From Mactra quadrangularis (lineage: Eukaryota; Mollusca; Bivalvia; Venerida; Mactridae), in assembly GCA_025267735.1 (NCBI GenBank), contig CM046301.1, positions 12,336,190 through 12,400,189 on the forward strand: a stretch of 64,000 nt of DNA. The letters run 5' to 3'. Of the stretch, positions 50,423-62,181 are shown piece after piece. A model generated the notes under the pieces. It was not told the origin of the DNA. It was given only the letters and a program-made list of their open reading frames with translations, and ran no database searches. How positions within the stretch are numbered: position 1 is the stretch's first letter; each line of letters opens with the position of its first letter. The translations under genes and the position numbers were made by a program.

Positions 50423-51785
50423 TCATTAATATCCAATTTTTATCCTGAAATCCCAAAAATGGCAATGGATGGGTATAAAAATGGAAGAAATTGTGGAAAT
50501 TCAGCTTTGAAAGGGTTAAAATGTACTTTATGTCAATTTTCATGAGCTATATAAGCTTGCTTAGTGATGATATAGTCTCAAAATGTAAGAAGAATGAATG
50601 CATGCATAATTCATTTTATGTTGCCAAAAATAGATGTTCTATGATGTATTATTAAAGCTTCTTGCTTGAGTTATTTCTTTTTTCTCACATTTATCACTCA
50701 CCAGTTTGTCTTCTTAGGATGATATCATTTGTTTTGTCAAGAATGCCAGGCACCACAAAACTGTATTACTGGAAGTTGTGCTTACTAATAAGAGAAAGAT
50801 CATTCAATTTTAAAGAGTGAATAATAGCAAATTGAACAAAGAAGTTTTAGTGTTAAGAATGAAATATTGTGCATTCAGCACTCCACTTTATTATTCCCAT
50901 AAAATTGTATTAAAGCAAGCTTGAGTATTTTGTCAGGTTTATTTTCATGAAACAAAATGTTGAAATGTTCGTAGAATAAAATTTAGAATTGCTTAATGAA
51001 CTTGAAGATTGTTTTATGATAAAGGTAAACTGATCCAGTTTAGAAGCTTCTGGGAGTTATTCATTGTATTAAGTCACACGACCACTAACTACAGAACTTT
51101 CTTTGTTGTTAATTGTATATGCATGTATGCAGTTTTAACAGCTATTTGTATGCTACTTATATATTATGCATGAACTGACTGTACACTAATTAAATAAAGC
51201 AGGTATTTTCTCAACTCTTGTATTTTCATTGAAATGAAGATGCTTTAACTCAAAATGAGCTTTTGTGGGCGGTCTATCCAGCTTATGTGCGTGTGTGCAT
51301 AAATGCATCATGCCTGCAAGGAGCATTTTAGTTTATTTTTTTACTTTCAGGCCAATAATTAGGCCTATGGTTGGGTGAATTATGACTTTCTTTAAGCATT
51401 CAAAAATTCTTATGGTTTCAATTTGTTGTTAAATCATAAAATAGTATATTTCAATATTATCCTAATACATATGAAAACATATTGGCAAAATTATTGAGGG
51501 TTTTATTTTATGATTAGTTTGAATTAATTTACAAAAGTGAAGTCCCCTGTTCTTCAATGTTTTTGTTATTCTCATACTCAAAAATAATCAAGATTCTCTA
51601 GAAAGGGAGTGCATGTTTGTATGCGCCAATTTGTATTTGAACATGCCTTTCTTTCTTTAATTTAACACCTCAATTCACCGTTTTCTTTTGCCCTCAGGGT
51701 GAAACAATGCCTCTAGTTGTCTGTTATTATTAGGTCTGGCTCTTTTATGACATTTCTTCCTGAAATTCTTCAAAACATAATTGCT

Positions 51786-52390
51786 AGACATGTTTTCTGG
51801 GGTTTTTTACATGAAAATTAAAAAATTTGGTGATTACATGGCAATGAATAAATAACACTACTAAGGTTTTTCTTTTGGATAAAATGAAATATCTTATGTT
51901 TTAAGGTAGGTGGTAGTTGTAGTTGAAGCGTATAGAATTTTTCTGAACACTAAACTATGGTTTATGAAAAAGTCCAGAGTTTTTAGTTAAATCTGCTGCT
52001 GTAGATGGCCTTGGTGCTGGGAAACACAGCTGTCTGCAATGTAATAAAAAATCTTATGATAATTTAGTAATGTTATATGGAAGGATTTGCAAGAAAATTC
52101 GGCTGTTATAAGACCTATGATATGTTGGACCATGCTATGTATGCAGTACTTTTAGTTTGGTCAGTGGTTTCCAAGTTGCTAGCCTGCAGATCATCTCTGG
52201 TGAAATGCTTACTGGTTCCAATTATTTTGACAAACCCATAATTTTATTCATACAATATTCTACTATGTTTATGTTTGATATACAGTGAGGAGCAGACTGT
52301 TGTATCAAGTAACTTCAAAGACTTCTAATATGCACAGCAACTGTTGATTATGGTTGCTAAAGATAACTAGGAATCCTACTATCCTATTGA
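51786..52390. other. Non-coding spacer right of the array
   Basis: No gene, RNA gene or clear repeat could be supported. Homology with the array has ended and the next element's terminal inverted repeat begins at 52391. Confidence 0.45.
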
Positions 52391-55183
52391 ACGGTTATTC
52401 TCATTAGATAGGTCCATCTGGGTTTGTGAAAATGTGAAAAATCAACTTCAAACAAATCAGTTGTAAATGTTTTGTTCGTTATTATGCATGTATCAGGGAT
52501 GTTAATCTAAGTTTCTGGATGCATAACTATCTTATTTCCAGTGCTATGACCATATGAAGAGGATAAGGTGCAAAAATTTGACTATTCGTTTTTGATATCC
52601 GATGCTGTACCCTCATTGAAGACAATAAAGGTGTATTCACAAATATGTACTTTCGTACCAAATAACTGATTTGGTTTTCAACAAGTATACATATCTCTGT
52701 CTAGAAATCAAAAATACGACTTGAAGGGCTTATTTGTTAAGCCATTACTCTGCACTAAACTTTGGGAACACTTTTCAATACTAATGATGAAATCAACAGT
52801 GTAATCATTGGTGACAATCCATTTGTTTTCTATTATTTGTGGGTGTCATAATGATAACTTGCTGTTTCTTATACTTAACTTTGATCATTGTCAATACAAA
52901 TAATGTTCATACTACCTGTGTTAAGCTGCATACTTAGACGGCATGTACATGTAAAATGAACAAGTGCAACGGTAACGGAAATTTTAGACTGATTATATAT
53001 AGGTTTAAAATATCGTCAAATCCCTCAAGACTTAAATTGAACCAACAAATGTGTTACTTTTAAGTTGCATTTTATTGCTTAGTCACGCAGTTAACATGAA
53101 TAAAGCGTAATCTTTTTCATATCATTTGTTCTACATAGGAAAACTGCTTTATTACTAATATAACAAACACGTCATAAATTTGAAAACTCTAATGAGTTTG
53201 ATGAACAGATGACGACGTTCAGTTGAAACATTAGAAATTAAGACTTTAATTAAACATAGGGAAGATTATAACTCAGTAAAAAGCGCTTATCCGCAAAAAA
53301 CAACAACATAGTAACGGAAATTTTGTTCACGGAGATTTCTGCCTCCTGATATTGTTTGATCTCTGCAACAATATTTAACCAAAATGACGTTTATTTTAAT
53401 TCAATAAGCTGATGTATTTTTACATATTTATATTGAAATATAAAAAAGGGTATAGAGGGGGTTCTACGGTGCCTGGATCGCTCACGAGAGCACCAGATTC
53501 TAAAGGCATCTGACTCGCAATCTTTTAACACATTCATATTTAGCTGTAAAAAAATTGTGACCTTGAGTTCACAATGCAATAAAATAAAGCACTGGGCCAT
53601 ACAATTAAAGAAATTATTTTAAATATTTCTTTACATAACTTCATGTTTATTCTTGTTACCCCTGGGTAGGGCCAATATTTAATCTGATGACCCCTGGGGA
53701 GGCGTCAATATTGACCCCAGTGGCAAAATCTTTGTCGATGACCTTTATGAGTTGCTTTGCGCGGAAGTTCGTAACTATCAGCTTTAATTTTTTTTTTATA
53801 TTACATTACATATTTTTATTATATTTTTAAGAAATTGTTGACGGATGACAGACAAACACCGATCAGAATAGCTAACCTATAACAGTTCGTGCTCCGATGA
53901 GCTAAAACGTAAAAAATCTGCTATAAGCTATTGTCTAATGGTATTTGGTGAACTTGTTTCAGACTTCTACGAGTCTGTTATTAACCTTTGGTAAAAATAG
54001 TATTGACTTGAATCCATTTTCAAACTTTCCATGCTGTTTTATTACTTACAAAAAAAAAAAATATCCGTTACCACACAGTAACGGAAATTTTTTACACTTA
54101 TAATCTCTGAGTGTTGTATTTTTATCATTTCTTGGCGTTAATCAATTTTTCAATTTAAAGTCATGTGTCTGCTCGTAGGTAATAATTTATAATAAGTACA
54201 TTATTTTCAGCCAAACATATAACTAACATCACAATTAGTAAAAGTACGGCAGACTTGAAAAAAAATCTTCATAATTAAGCTATTTCTCCATCATTTTACA
54301 CTCTTTATGGTGTATTATTTAACCACGAGGCATTTTGAAGTCATAAATGACGTAAATATATGATGTACTGATTGGCGCTGTGTCCCTGCGAAAAGAAATA
54401 TGATTTTTACACCAAACGTGGTAACGGAAATTTAAATAACGGAAATTTTAAATTCGTATTGAAATTACGTCGTTTGAGATCTACCGCGTAATAAACGATG
54501 AATTATTCGATCAACTATAAACAGTTATAGTCAATTGATGTATCAATCGCCATTATACCGTTTCGATGTAACTGGTATTTTCAATAATACCGGTAACGGA
54601 AATTTTGCTTATTTACTTTTTATTGGCCCCTTTCACATTTGTCATTCAAATATTTTTTTATTTCATATGTACCACCGGTTTTTGTTAATTTGTTTAAGAA
54701 TCAATGGAACTAAGATAACTTTTACACGTTTCTTTTTATTCTGTGTTGATATTTTGCTTTCCAATCAAGCTGTAGTAGATACGGTATCGGAAATTTTATG
54801 AAAAGTATAAAGTCTGGCGACATGCACTCTGCATTAGATATTTAAAAATTGTCTGACTTACTGTTTTTTTGGAGCCTTTTAAATACAAATTTCAATCGAT
54901 TACCAATGTATATGCATGCAAATTTAACTCCTTCAGTGACCGTGTTCTCTGCAATTTTATTGCAAACAACACAGGGGTGGACTGGCGACAGTAACGGAAA
55001 TTTAAAATAAGGGTCTAAAATGGTGGTTACGATTGTATTAATAGTCCGATTTATGTCATTTTTATGCACAATCATTGGACATCTATTAGGCAATGGACGA
55101 AATACTAAAAAGTATTTTCTTACTTACTAACATTGAGTTATGTATTATTTTGTCCGATGGACCTATCTATTGAGAATGACCGT
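52391..55183. mobile_element. 2.8 kb TIR element with repeated GTAACGGAAATTTT box
   Basis: Terminal inverted repeats of 28 bp (52391-52418 and 55156-55183) begin ACGGTNATTCTCA and contain AGATAGGTCCATC; 26 of 28 positions agree. Inside, GTAACGGAAATTT(T) occurs at 52972, 53311, 54078, 54421, 54593, 54784 (one change) and 54991, plus TAACGGAAATTTT at 54437. Main spacings are 339, 767, 343, 172, 191 and 207 bp. A TCCGTTAC facing GTAACGGA at 54064-54085 makes a small hairpin. Between boxes the sequence looks largely unrelated. No long frame is present. A flanking duplication is not clear (GA on both sides at most). Confidence 0.75.
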
Positions 55184-56726
55184 GAACAGTTTGTACAGTA
55201 CCTCTAAACTTTTCAGTACAATGAAATTATGTACAGTAAAAACTTTATTGATAAATCAAAAATATATAAATATGGTATGTCTTCTTTCATAATAAAGGGA
55301 GGTAATTCCTCTTCCACATTTAAAGGGAGGTAATAACTCATTTTTCTTTATAGATTTTATCAAATAATTGTGCAAATGTATTGGTGAATTGTTTCATGAA
55401 TATATTAAAATATTATGTTTTGAAAGAATTATTCACAATTTTAAGAAGATTTCTTTTGTAAAAGCAACATTGAGATCAATAGTCAATCAAACGTTTATCT
55501 GTAGATCTGTGGGTTGAGTTGCAAAACACAAATGTACATACATTTACGAACATGGTATACTTATTTTATGCAAGCATCAAAGTGAATGGCAATTGTGAAC
55601 ACATTAATTATTAAGATCACTGTAGCAAACAACAGTGTACATACATGTTCATGCAAATTTCAGATTTCACCACATCCCCATCATTGAAAAAAGTAGGGAT
55701 CCTCCCAATTATAATTTCCTGACTGGAAAACTGTTGAATACATAGTAATGTATTTACCTATAATTAATTGTACTGGAATAAACTAAAACAAAAATCACTG
55801 ACTGTCTGCATTCATTTCCACATACTAACTAAATAGGCTTATTGTGCTGGGGATAGGATTCAATTTCTGAGGTTCCGGATTAGAGGGTTTTTTGCCTAGT
55901 TATATAAAGAACAAGTATATTTGGGACTATGAGAATGGTTTTGTATTGTGAGGATCCCAGTTTTCTGATGGTTCGTTTTTTTGAGGTTCCACTGTATAAC
56001 ATATATTTTCAGGGGAGGGAGGGGGACAGTCTGTGATAAATATCATTCTGATTCAGATATTCCTACAGATTTTTTTTCTAAATAAATGGCTTTCTGTATA
56101 ATTGTGGTTTAAATTGTTTTGTTTTTGTTACAATTTATTATTTTCAAATCTTAATCACCATTGTTCTATTTATCTTGTGAACTGCCCTCAGAGTCACATT
56201 AGATTTTATATCAGTTTTAAAAGTAATCGTGATTTATTTAAGTCTTGTTTCCACCATGATAAAACTATTTCTAATGATGTGTTTCCGAGACTATTTTCTC
56301 ATGAATGATTGTAACTAATGAAGCAAATTGATTTATAATTAGAAAAAGAACACAATTTGTGATATTAGATTAGGAAAATGTATTTCATAATGAACAGGAA
56401 ATGAGGATTTATGACGTCTCATAGACTCAATTACCGTATATTCCATATTAAGTGCCCCACCAGGATGTTGCATTTCCTAAAAGGAAATTTACCATATAAT
56501 ACTCTATTGAATGCTACAAGTGCATTTTATTTCCCAAAGGGAGATGTAGTAAACAAAATTACAGGGCACAGATTTTTCAGGTTACTATGTAAGTTTATTG
56601 GGTACAACCTCTAGCATCTTGGAAGAGTTATAAATTTGTGCTATGTTAGGATTTGTTTAATAATCACCACAGTGGTTTATTGTGTTTACTTTTGTTTTTA
56701 GAATGCCCATATAATACCATATGCTT
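55184..56726. other. Non-coding stretch with short repeat words
   Basis: No gene is recognised. AAAGGGAGGTAAT occurs twice, 28 bp apart (55294, 55322). GAGGTTCCACTGTA at 55983-55996 resembles a pogo/Tigger right end next to TA, but I could not find its left partner. 56430-56590 includes CCGTATATTCCATATTAAGT-like repeat wording. The open frames at 56102-56308 and 56411-56614 show no family signature. Confidence 0.4.
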
Positions 56727-57040
56727 CAAGGCACTAGACAGCTTTTGGGGACTGGTACCCATACCCTCATGAAGGGGAATTTTGCATCAATAAAAGACAA
56801 CATGGGGAATTTTCAGTCACCTCATAAATGTGTACAGTTGAGACTTTCACCAGTCACATTTACTCAAAACACTTTTCTACCATTGATTTGAATAGCTAGT
56901 ACAGATTGTTACTGCAGAATGATAAAAAAATTTAATGATATTTTGAAGGGAAATTTTATCTGAGAAAGGGGAAAAACATATGATTTGAAAGGGGAATGGG
57001 GCATATATTCGGCCCCAAAAGATGCCAAACAAGTGCCTTG
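56727..57040. mobile_element. 314 bp MITE with CAAGGCACT ends
   Basis: The left end CAAGGCACTAGACAGCTTTTGGGG mirrors the right end, whose complement starts CAAGGCACTTGTTTGGCATC and continues TTTTGGGG. It is flanked by TGCTT on both sides (56722-56726 and 57041-57045), a 5 bp duplication. The interior is rich in AAAGGGGAA words. It encodes no protein, and the 5 bp duplication does not settle the superfamily. Confidence 0.7.
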
Positions 57041-57051
57041 TGCTTAAATAA

Positions 57052-57134
57052 GCTGGAGTGGTCGAGTGGTTACTATGTTTGACTGGTAATCATTGGATAG
57101 CCATCTCCGTGTTGGTTTAAATCCCATTCAAAAC
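57052..57134 (+). pseudogene. tRNA-Ser-like pseudogene or SINE head
   Basis: The order GTGGTCGAGTGGTTA (A-box region), GACTGGTAATCATTGG (anticodon arm), a variable arm and GTTGGTTTAAATCCCAT (B-box and T arm) follows a class II tRNA-Ser plan. The anticodon loop would read CTGGTAA, and the B-box has TTTAAAT in place of TTCGAAT. The acceptor strands GCTGGAG and TCAAAAC do not pair, so it cannot be a working tRNA. A run of six T (57152) follows. It is either a decayed tRNA or the head of a SINE whose body is lost. Confidence 0.6.
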
Positions 57135-57140
57135 CTACCA

Positions 57141-58929
57141 GGTTGTTACCTTTTTTATATGTTTAATATGTATTTAATACGAAATCAAGATCAAAGAAAA
57201 ATAATTTTCATTTTTTCAATTCAAGTCTCGTCATTCTAATCTTCATAGAATGATCTCTTTGTCAAATAAATATCTAAATATTTACTTATTATGTACTTTA
57301 TGAAGTGTAAGTAAGATATATATTTGGATTCATAAAATATATAACCTAGTATTGTATGTTCAGTGCATTATTATGTAAATAGGAGTTTGATAACCTTTCA
57401 CAAACATTTCACCATTCAATAGCACAGTATATACATCCATTGTACAAATATAGTAAATAATGACCAAATTTGAATAATTTAAAATCCTAATCGAATACAA
57501 TACACTGGGTTTATTTGTCGCTAAACCTTTGTAAAAATATATACGTTTACTGTCAATTGAGCTTTCATGGGGAGTTTATCAATGTATTGTTAAAATCAAG
57601 ATACTGAAATTGTAAGCCGTGAATTTAATGATTGTTAATGATCGTCCATTGTCCAATACATGAAGTATATAATTTAGTACACTATAAGTTTCTAGCCATA
57701 GATCTTGAGGTTAATAAATCCTCATTACCACATAGCGTTAAATTTACGAGACAATCGGAATAGTTCGATATATTGAAAATTCGCATTGTGATCATTGAAC
57801 GACACACGCACACCTTCATCTATTATTGATACGTAAAAATGTAGAAAAGCTGCATGAATTATTAATTGGGTTATTCTTCAAAAACTAGTAAATATATTCC
57901 ATCATTGAATCAAATGAAATGTTATACAAGATCATGTGCTTGTTATTCGCACATGTTACGAGCATAAAACTTAGGTTAATGACTTGGCATTTTAGTTTGT
58001 GATAATTGTGTATATTTTGGTATTTTCATATTATATTTCATAATTGTGAGTGTTTATCAACTTCAATGAAAAAAAGTGGAAATATTTTGTGGAATAAAAT
58101 TTCAAAATATTTGGATTAATAATTTGTGAAGTTTTTGTTATATTTTGAATGGATTATGAATTCAATGGTTTTTTATGGACTAAATTTTAATACCATATAA
58201 TATACAAAGCTTATTGACTAGTAAAAAGATAATTGTATTGAATATCTTAATTGTACACTTTTGATAGAGTGATTTAAGTAGATTTCATTTAGAAAATATA
58301 TATTTCATGGAGAAATTTAATTTAGTAATGCATAGGGAATGAAGATTGTAACATATAGAAAAATATACAGTTGATAAGGCCATTACACTTAAAAGTGTAC
58401 ATGTATATCTAAGAATTGTTAAGTTTTAGTGTGTTGAGATGAGTTGGAATTTTGCTTCTTCTAACATTAAAGTTTTATTTGAATTATTTCCTTTTTAATT
58501 GGAGATCATCATCTTGCTTTTGTTTTACTGTTACCTTTTACACTAGGTACTTAGGGGCTGTCCCCTTAATGCTCATACTTCCATGTGAGATCTATGTACA
58601 ATGTAGTTTATATGCTAGTGGTTTCTCATCAGTTCTTACTTGTTAATTGTTGGATATTCAAATGATTGCCATTTGTCCAGATTTTGTCATTAATGGAATA
58701 CTGTCTATGTGATTATATGTATTTGTTGTTTAGAATGTTTCTTTTTTACCTGGGTTTATATTTAGAGACATTTCTGATACTGTTATTAAGGTTTTCAGTC
58801 AAGCTCTTGAAGTTGATCTTTGACATGAATACTGTAAAAGGCTGATGGCGTTATGTTCTGCGGGTTTTTTTGGCAAATAAAGATGATGATGGTAATATTG
58901 ATACTAATTTATCCATGACAGATTTGTTA
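57141..58929. other. AT-rich non-coding stretch, nothing recognised
   Basis: I see no gene or structured repeat. The frame at 58452-58646 is Cys/Phe/Leu-rich and T-driven. A GATGATGATGG microsatellite scrap lies near 58885. Confidence 0.5.
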
Positions 58930-59184
58930 ACCTGGGTGGGTAGCGCAGTTGGTAGCACACATGGATTTCAAATCTAGTATCCCAAACAGGGTACAGGTTC
59001 AAATCCCATCCGGGGAGGTTTTACCCTTCCATAAAAATTTCACAATAATGTCAATATTTCAAAAATAATGAGGTACTGGTTACAGACAATGGTCCAGGAA
59101 AGCTAGGTTAGGTGTGATGGATGTCGTAAAATAGCCTAAAAAATTGTGTTGACACTGCGTAAAACCCAGTATAAATAAATAAAA
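58930..59184 (+). repeat. SINE family B, copy 1
   Basis: A tRNA-like head has A-box TAGCGCAGTTGGTAGC and B-box GGTTCAAATCC. It is followed by a body with GGTTTTACCCTTCCATAAAA, GGAAAGCTAGGTTAGGTGTG and the tail GCGTAAAACCCAGTATAAAT, then AAATAAAA. The Pol III boxes are intact, so it could once have been transcribed. The head and tail are complete, which makes this one of the better preserved SINEs here. Confidence 0.85.
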
Positions 59185-59697
59185 GACTTTTTCAAGTTAT
59201 TTTTGATACTTCCTACAAAAGTATTGCTGCATATATAAACATGTATTGTACAAGTTTGCACTAAATCCAACTATTCAAAGTTTCTATAAAGCTTAAATCT
59301 CAGCCCACATAAATGCAACATTTTCTAATTAAGTCTTAATTAACTACACAACAGGGTCAAATTATGTAGAATCCTACAATGATGCAGAGAATTGATGTAA
59401 TAGGATTTACAACAAAAAAGATCACATGAATTGTGATTATATGGGCCCCCTGATGTCTGTGTAAAACATATTTTAATAGTAAACCATATAAAACATATGC
59501 AAACGAGAAGAAAAACTTTTGAATTGATAACATCTGTGCAAAAACATATACTTTTACTGTTATAACAATAATCCTAACTCATATAATGTATTTAATCACT
59601 CTGTCATGATACTAGTTTAAGTGAACTGTTGCGTTATTTTAAAGTACAACATACATGTATTAAGTCTGCATTGCTGTGGCATTTAGATATGGTTTTA
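59185..59697. other. Non-coding spacer between two SINEs
   Basis: Nothing recognised beyond AT-rich DNA. Confidence 0.5.
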
Positions 59698-59970
59698 ACC
59701 TGGGTCGGTATCGCAGTTGGTAGCGCTAAGTGATTTTGAAGCTAGTGTCCCAATGGGGAAAGGGTTCGAATTCCACCTGTTGAGGTTATACCCTTTCATA
59801 AAAATTTGACAATTATGTCAATTTTCATCATTAATAAGGTATATAAGTTTCCAGCCTTGTGGAAGGGTAGGCGAGTACTGGTCGAGGAAAGTTAGGTTAG
59901 GTGCACCAGACGCTGTTAAATAACCAAAATGCATTGACATAGCGTTAAACCCAGTATAAATAAATAAATG
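59698..59970 (+). repeat. SINE family B, copy 2
   Basis: This has the same plan as copy 1, 0.77 kb upstream: CCTGGGTCGGTATCGCAGTT head, GGGTTCGAATTCC B-box, GAGGAAAGTTAGGTTAGGTG body and tail AGCGTTAAACCCAGTATAAA, then TAAATAAATG. It keeps about 20 bp of body (GGAAGGGTAGGCGAG region) that copy 1 lacks. Both copies are in the same orientation and are diverged, so this is not a recent local duplication. Confidence 0.85.
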
Positions 59971-61569
59971 AATTAAATATAGTTTATACAAATTAAACTT
60001 AGATAGATTAAAACCTTTTATGCTTTAGTAACTACACTACTTTGAACTGATTAAATGAATGCAAAATGTTGATTGTATTTTTTGTTTCAAGTCAATTTTC
60101 AAGCCTTCAATACCTTTAGTTTGAACTTTGCCTTACATTAAGTGCTTGAATTTTGCAATACCTATTGATAAATAAGGCGTGAATAGAATTTTGATTAGTT
60201 GTGCAAACTTGTTCCTTGTATAATTGTAAATGGTTTGATGTTTGATTTTAAAAGTGTCATACTTTCATTTCATTATTATTGTAGTCTGATAAAAATCGAT
60301 ACTGGTAATATGAGGTGTGTTTGTTGAACTTAATACATACGTATAAATCATTGGTAGTTTTTAAAAATGTCAATATATATTGTATTTTTTGGGTTGTTTA
60401 TCGATATACATTAAGTAGTTTAATATTTCAATCTCTTTTATTGCGATTTCAAGTAACTGAATTTTTTAAATATTTTTTTGCTCTCCTGTCTGGGAGGTAA
60501 TAATAGTCGCTATATAATTTTTTATAATTATTTTGGCATTTTGAAACTTTCAATGTAAATTGTGGAACATTCATTTCTCATTGTACTAATTGAGTTCAGT
60601 ATTAACTGTTATTTTATTGTGTGAATTAAAATCATTAGAAATTGGATATTGATGGTCCATTTTTAGTATTGATCATGTGAGACTGTGACCTTGCCTATAT
60701 TTGTTGTATTAAACACATGCCTGTCTAGTTCTGTCTGTAGCTTGTTTAACTGTTAACACAGAGGTTGTTGGTTTGATTCTCAGCAGGACTTATTTACCTT
60801 TTAAAATTGTTGAAGAAGAAATACATTCAATTGCTGTCCTCCTTTTTAATGCTTTATCAAGTAGATAAATTGTCAACATAGACTACTTGCCTTGCAGGGC
60901 AAGTTTACTTTAGAGTATCTAGTAATTTCCTTCCAGCACAAGATAGAACCATGCGATAAATCCAGTTTGAAATGGTTTAAAACAAATCATTTCTAGTCTA
61001 AATTTCCTTTACCTTTTTGTATCTTCTATCTTTTCCCTCTGTACAAACCATAGCTGTTTGAAACCATAAAAAATGGACATAAGATATGTTTCCCAACCAG
61101 ACAGACAGACAAGCTGTGCTATCAGTACTATGATTTCTTCAGTAATTAGTTATCCAGCACGATGCAATGCCAGTAGGCTATTAGTAATTTGTTTATTTTC
61201 ATGACTAATGATACTATAACTGTGGTCAAATGATCGCCTACAGCAATGTTACATAGTCTTCTAGCTTATTATTATAATTATTAATGATATAATTATACAC
61301 AGAAATCAATAGAATCATGAGAATGTTTACTTTCATCTTGTAAACTAATGCAAATTAACTTTGAATTATTAATGATACATATTTTATGGTTTCACTCATT
61401 GAAGAGTTCTCACATGTTTTATGGTCTCACTTATTGAAGAGTTCTTACTCAGCCATGTCCTTATGGTATTCTATAAATAGAAGCTAAATTACTCCCACAC
61501 AGGATGCGTACATGTCATAATGAAATTATGCACTTTTATAGGTGGCTTGTGAAGGAATTTGTGTTTTAG
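59971..61569. other. Non-coding stretch with a tRNA-like scrap
   Basis: 60735-60800 reads like a worn tRNA-derived head (GTAGCTTGTTTAACTGTTAAC, then GTTGGTTTGATTCTCAGCAG). A 35 bp phrase TTTTATGGTNTCACTNATTG, then AAGAGTTCT, is tandemly repeated at 61382 and 61416. Nothing else is recognised. Confidence 0.4.
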
Positions 61570-61855
61570 ATTCCTAAAACAGTCTAGGCATAATGGTAGA
61601 TTGCAGGATTTTGAATACAGAGGTCCTGGGTTCAGATCTTATTTAAACCTTTCTATGAAAATTTGATATTTCATATTTGGGTGGTAAACAATCAGCAAAC
61701 TTGTGAACCTGATTTTCCTACATAGAGGGAGAAGTTAATTGTCATCTTTTGATGAAGGGTAAATGAGTACTGGTTAAAAAGTGTCCAGAAAATTGGTAAG
61801 ATAAGTCAATTTGTTGCCGTACTTAATTATTAAAATGACATACAACCCAATTTAA
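61570..61855 (+). repeat. SINE family B relic
   Basis: The head-like CAGTCTAGGCATAATGGTAG and B-box-like CCTGGGTTCAGATC are followed by a body with GGGTAAATGAGTACTGGTTA, TCCAGAAAATTGGTAAG and the tail ATGACATACAACCCAATTTA. The order matches family B, with many substitutions. Confidence 0.55.
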
Positions 61856-61867
61856 CTTGAATTACAT

Positions 61868-62181
61868 AAGACTGCATTAAGATATGTAATGAGCCCATGA
61901 TTTAAGCCATGGAGGGTTCCTGTGTTCAATTCCCAAGCTCCCGCATAATTTCGTGGAGCTTGGTCATGAAATAATTTCTATGACCATTCTCTCTCCTACC
62001 ACTGATTCTTATTTATGTAGGGCAGTAAAATGTCAGTCACTGATGAAAGTATGTGCCTAGTAGTTGGTTTACAGCCAAATCCAGCTATTTAGTCTTTCCA
62101 GGAACAGTGATTAGGATGACTGACCTCCATTATATGACCTATACAATGTGTTGCTATGGCGTTAAACCCAACAAAAAAAAG
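61868..62181 (+). repeat. SINE family A, plus-strand copy
   Basis: The head has GAGCCCATGATTTAAGCCAT and a B-box GTGTTCAATTCCC. The body has GTGGAGCTTGGTCATGAAAT, CAGTCACTGATGAAAGTATG and GGTTTACAGCCAAATCCAGC, and the tail is TGGCGTTAAACCCAACAAAA. This copy served as the reference for the minus-strand copies in the tandem units. Confidence 0.85.

Larger units (their letters stand above)
41866..51785 (+). repeat. Tandem array unit 3 (about 9.9 kb)
   Basis: The start matches the unit 2 start (GTGATTAATCGATTATTCCC at 41872). The anchor order is kept. About 850 bp are deleted at 43257 relative to unit 1 (between CTTTCCAGATT and TAATTCTGAATTAAGATC), and the minisatellite is reduced to about one copy. 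Private insertions are 45880-46279, 46794-47362 and 50355-50422. Its right end follows unit 1's tail (ACCTCAATTC, CCGTTTTCTTTTGCC, CTTCAAAACATA) and homology stops near 51785. Confidence 0.9.

Noticed and set aside
13686..51785. CRISPR array or bacterial repeat system
   Set aside because: Unit size, SINEs, hAT MITEs and minisatellites are eukaryotic. There are no short regular repeats with unique spacers and no cas-like genes.
55983..55996. pogo/Tigger-type right end next to TA
   Set aside because: No matching left end was found upstream within 1 kb, so I could not define an element.
57052..57134. Functional tRNA-Ser gene
   Set aside because: The acceptor stem does not pair, and the anticodon loop and T-loop are altered.
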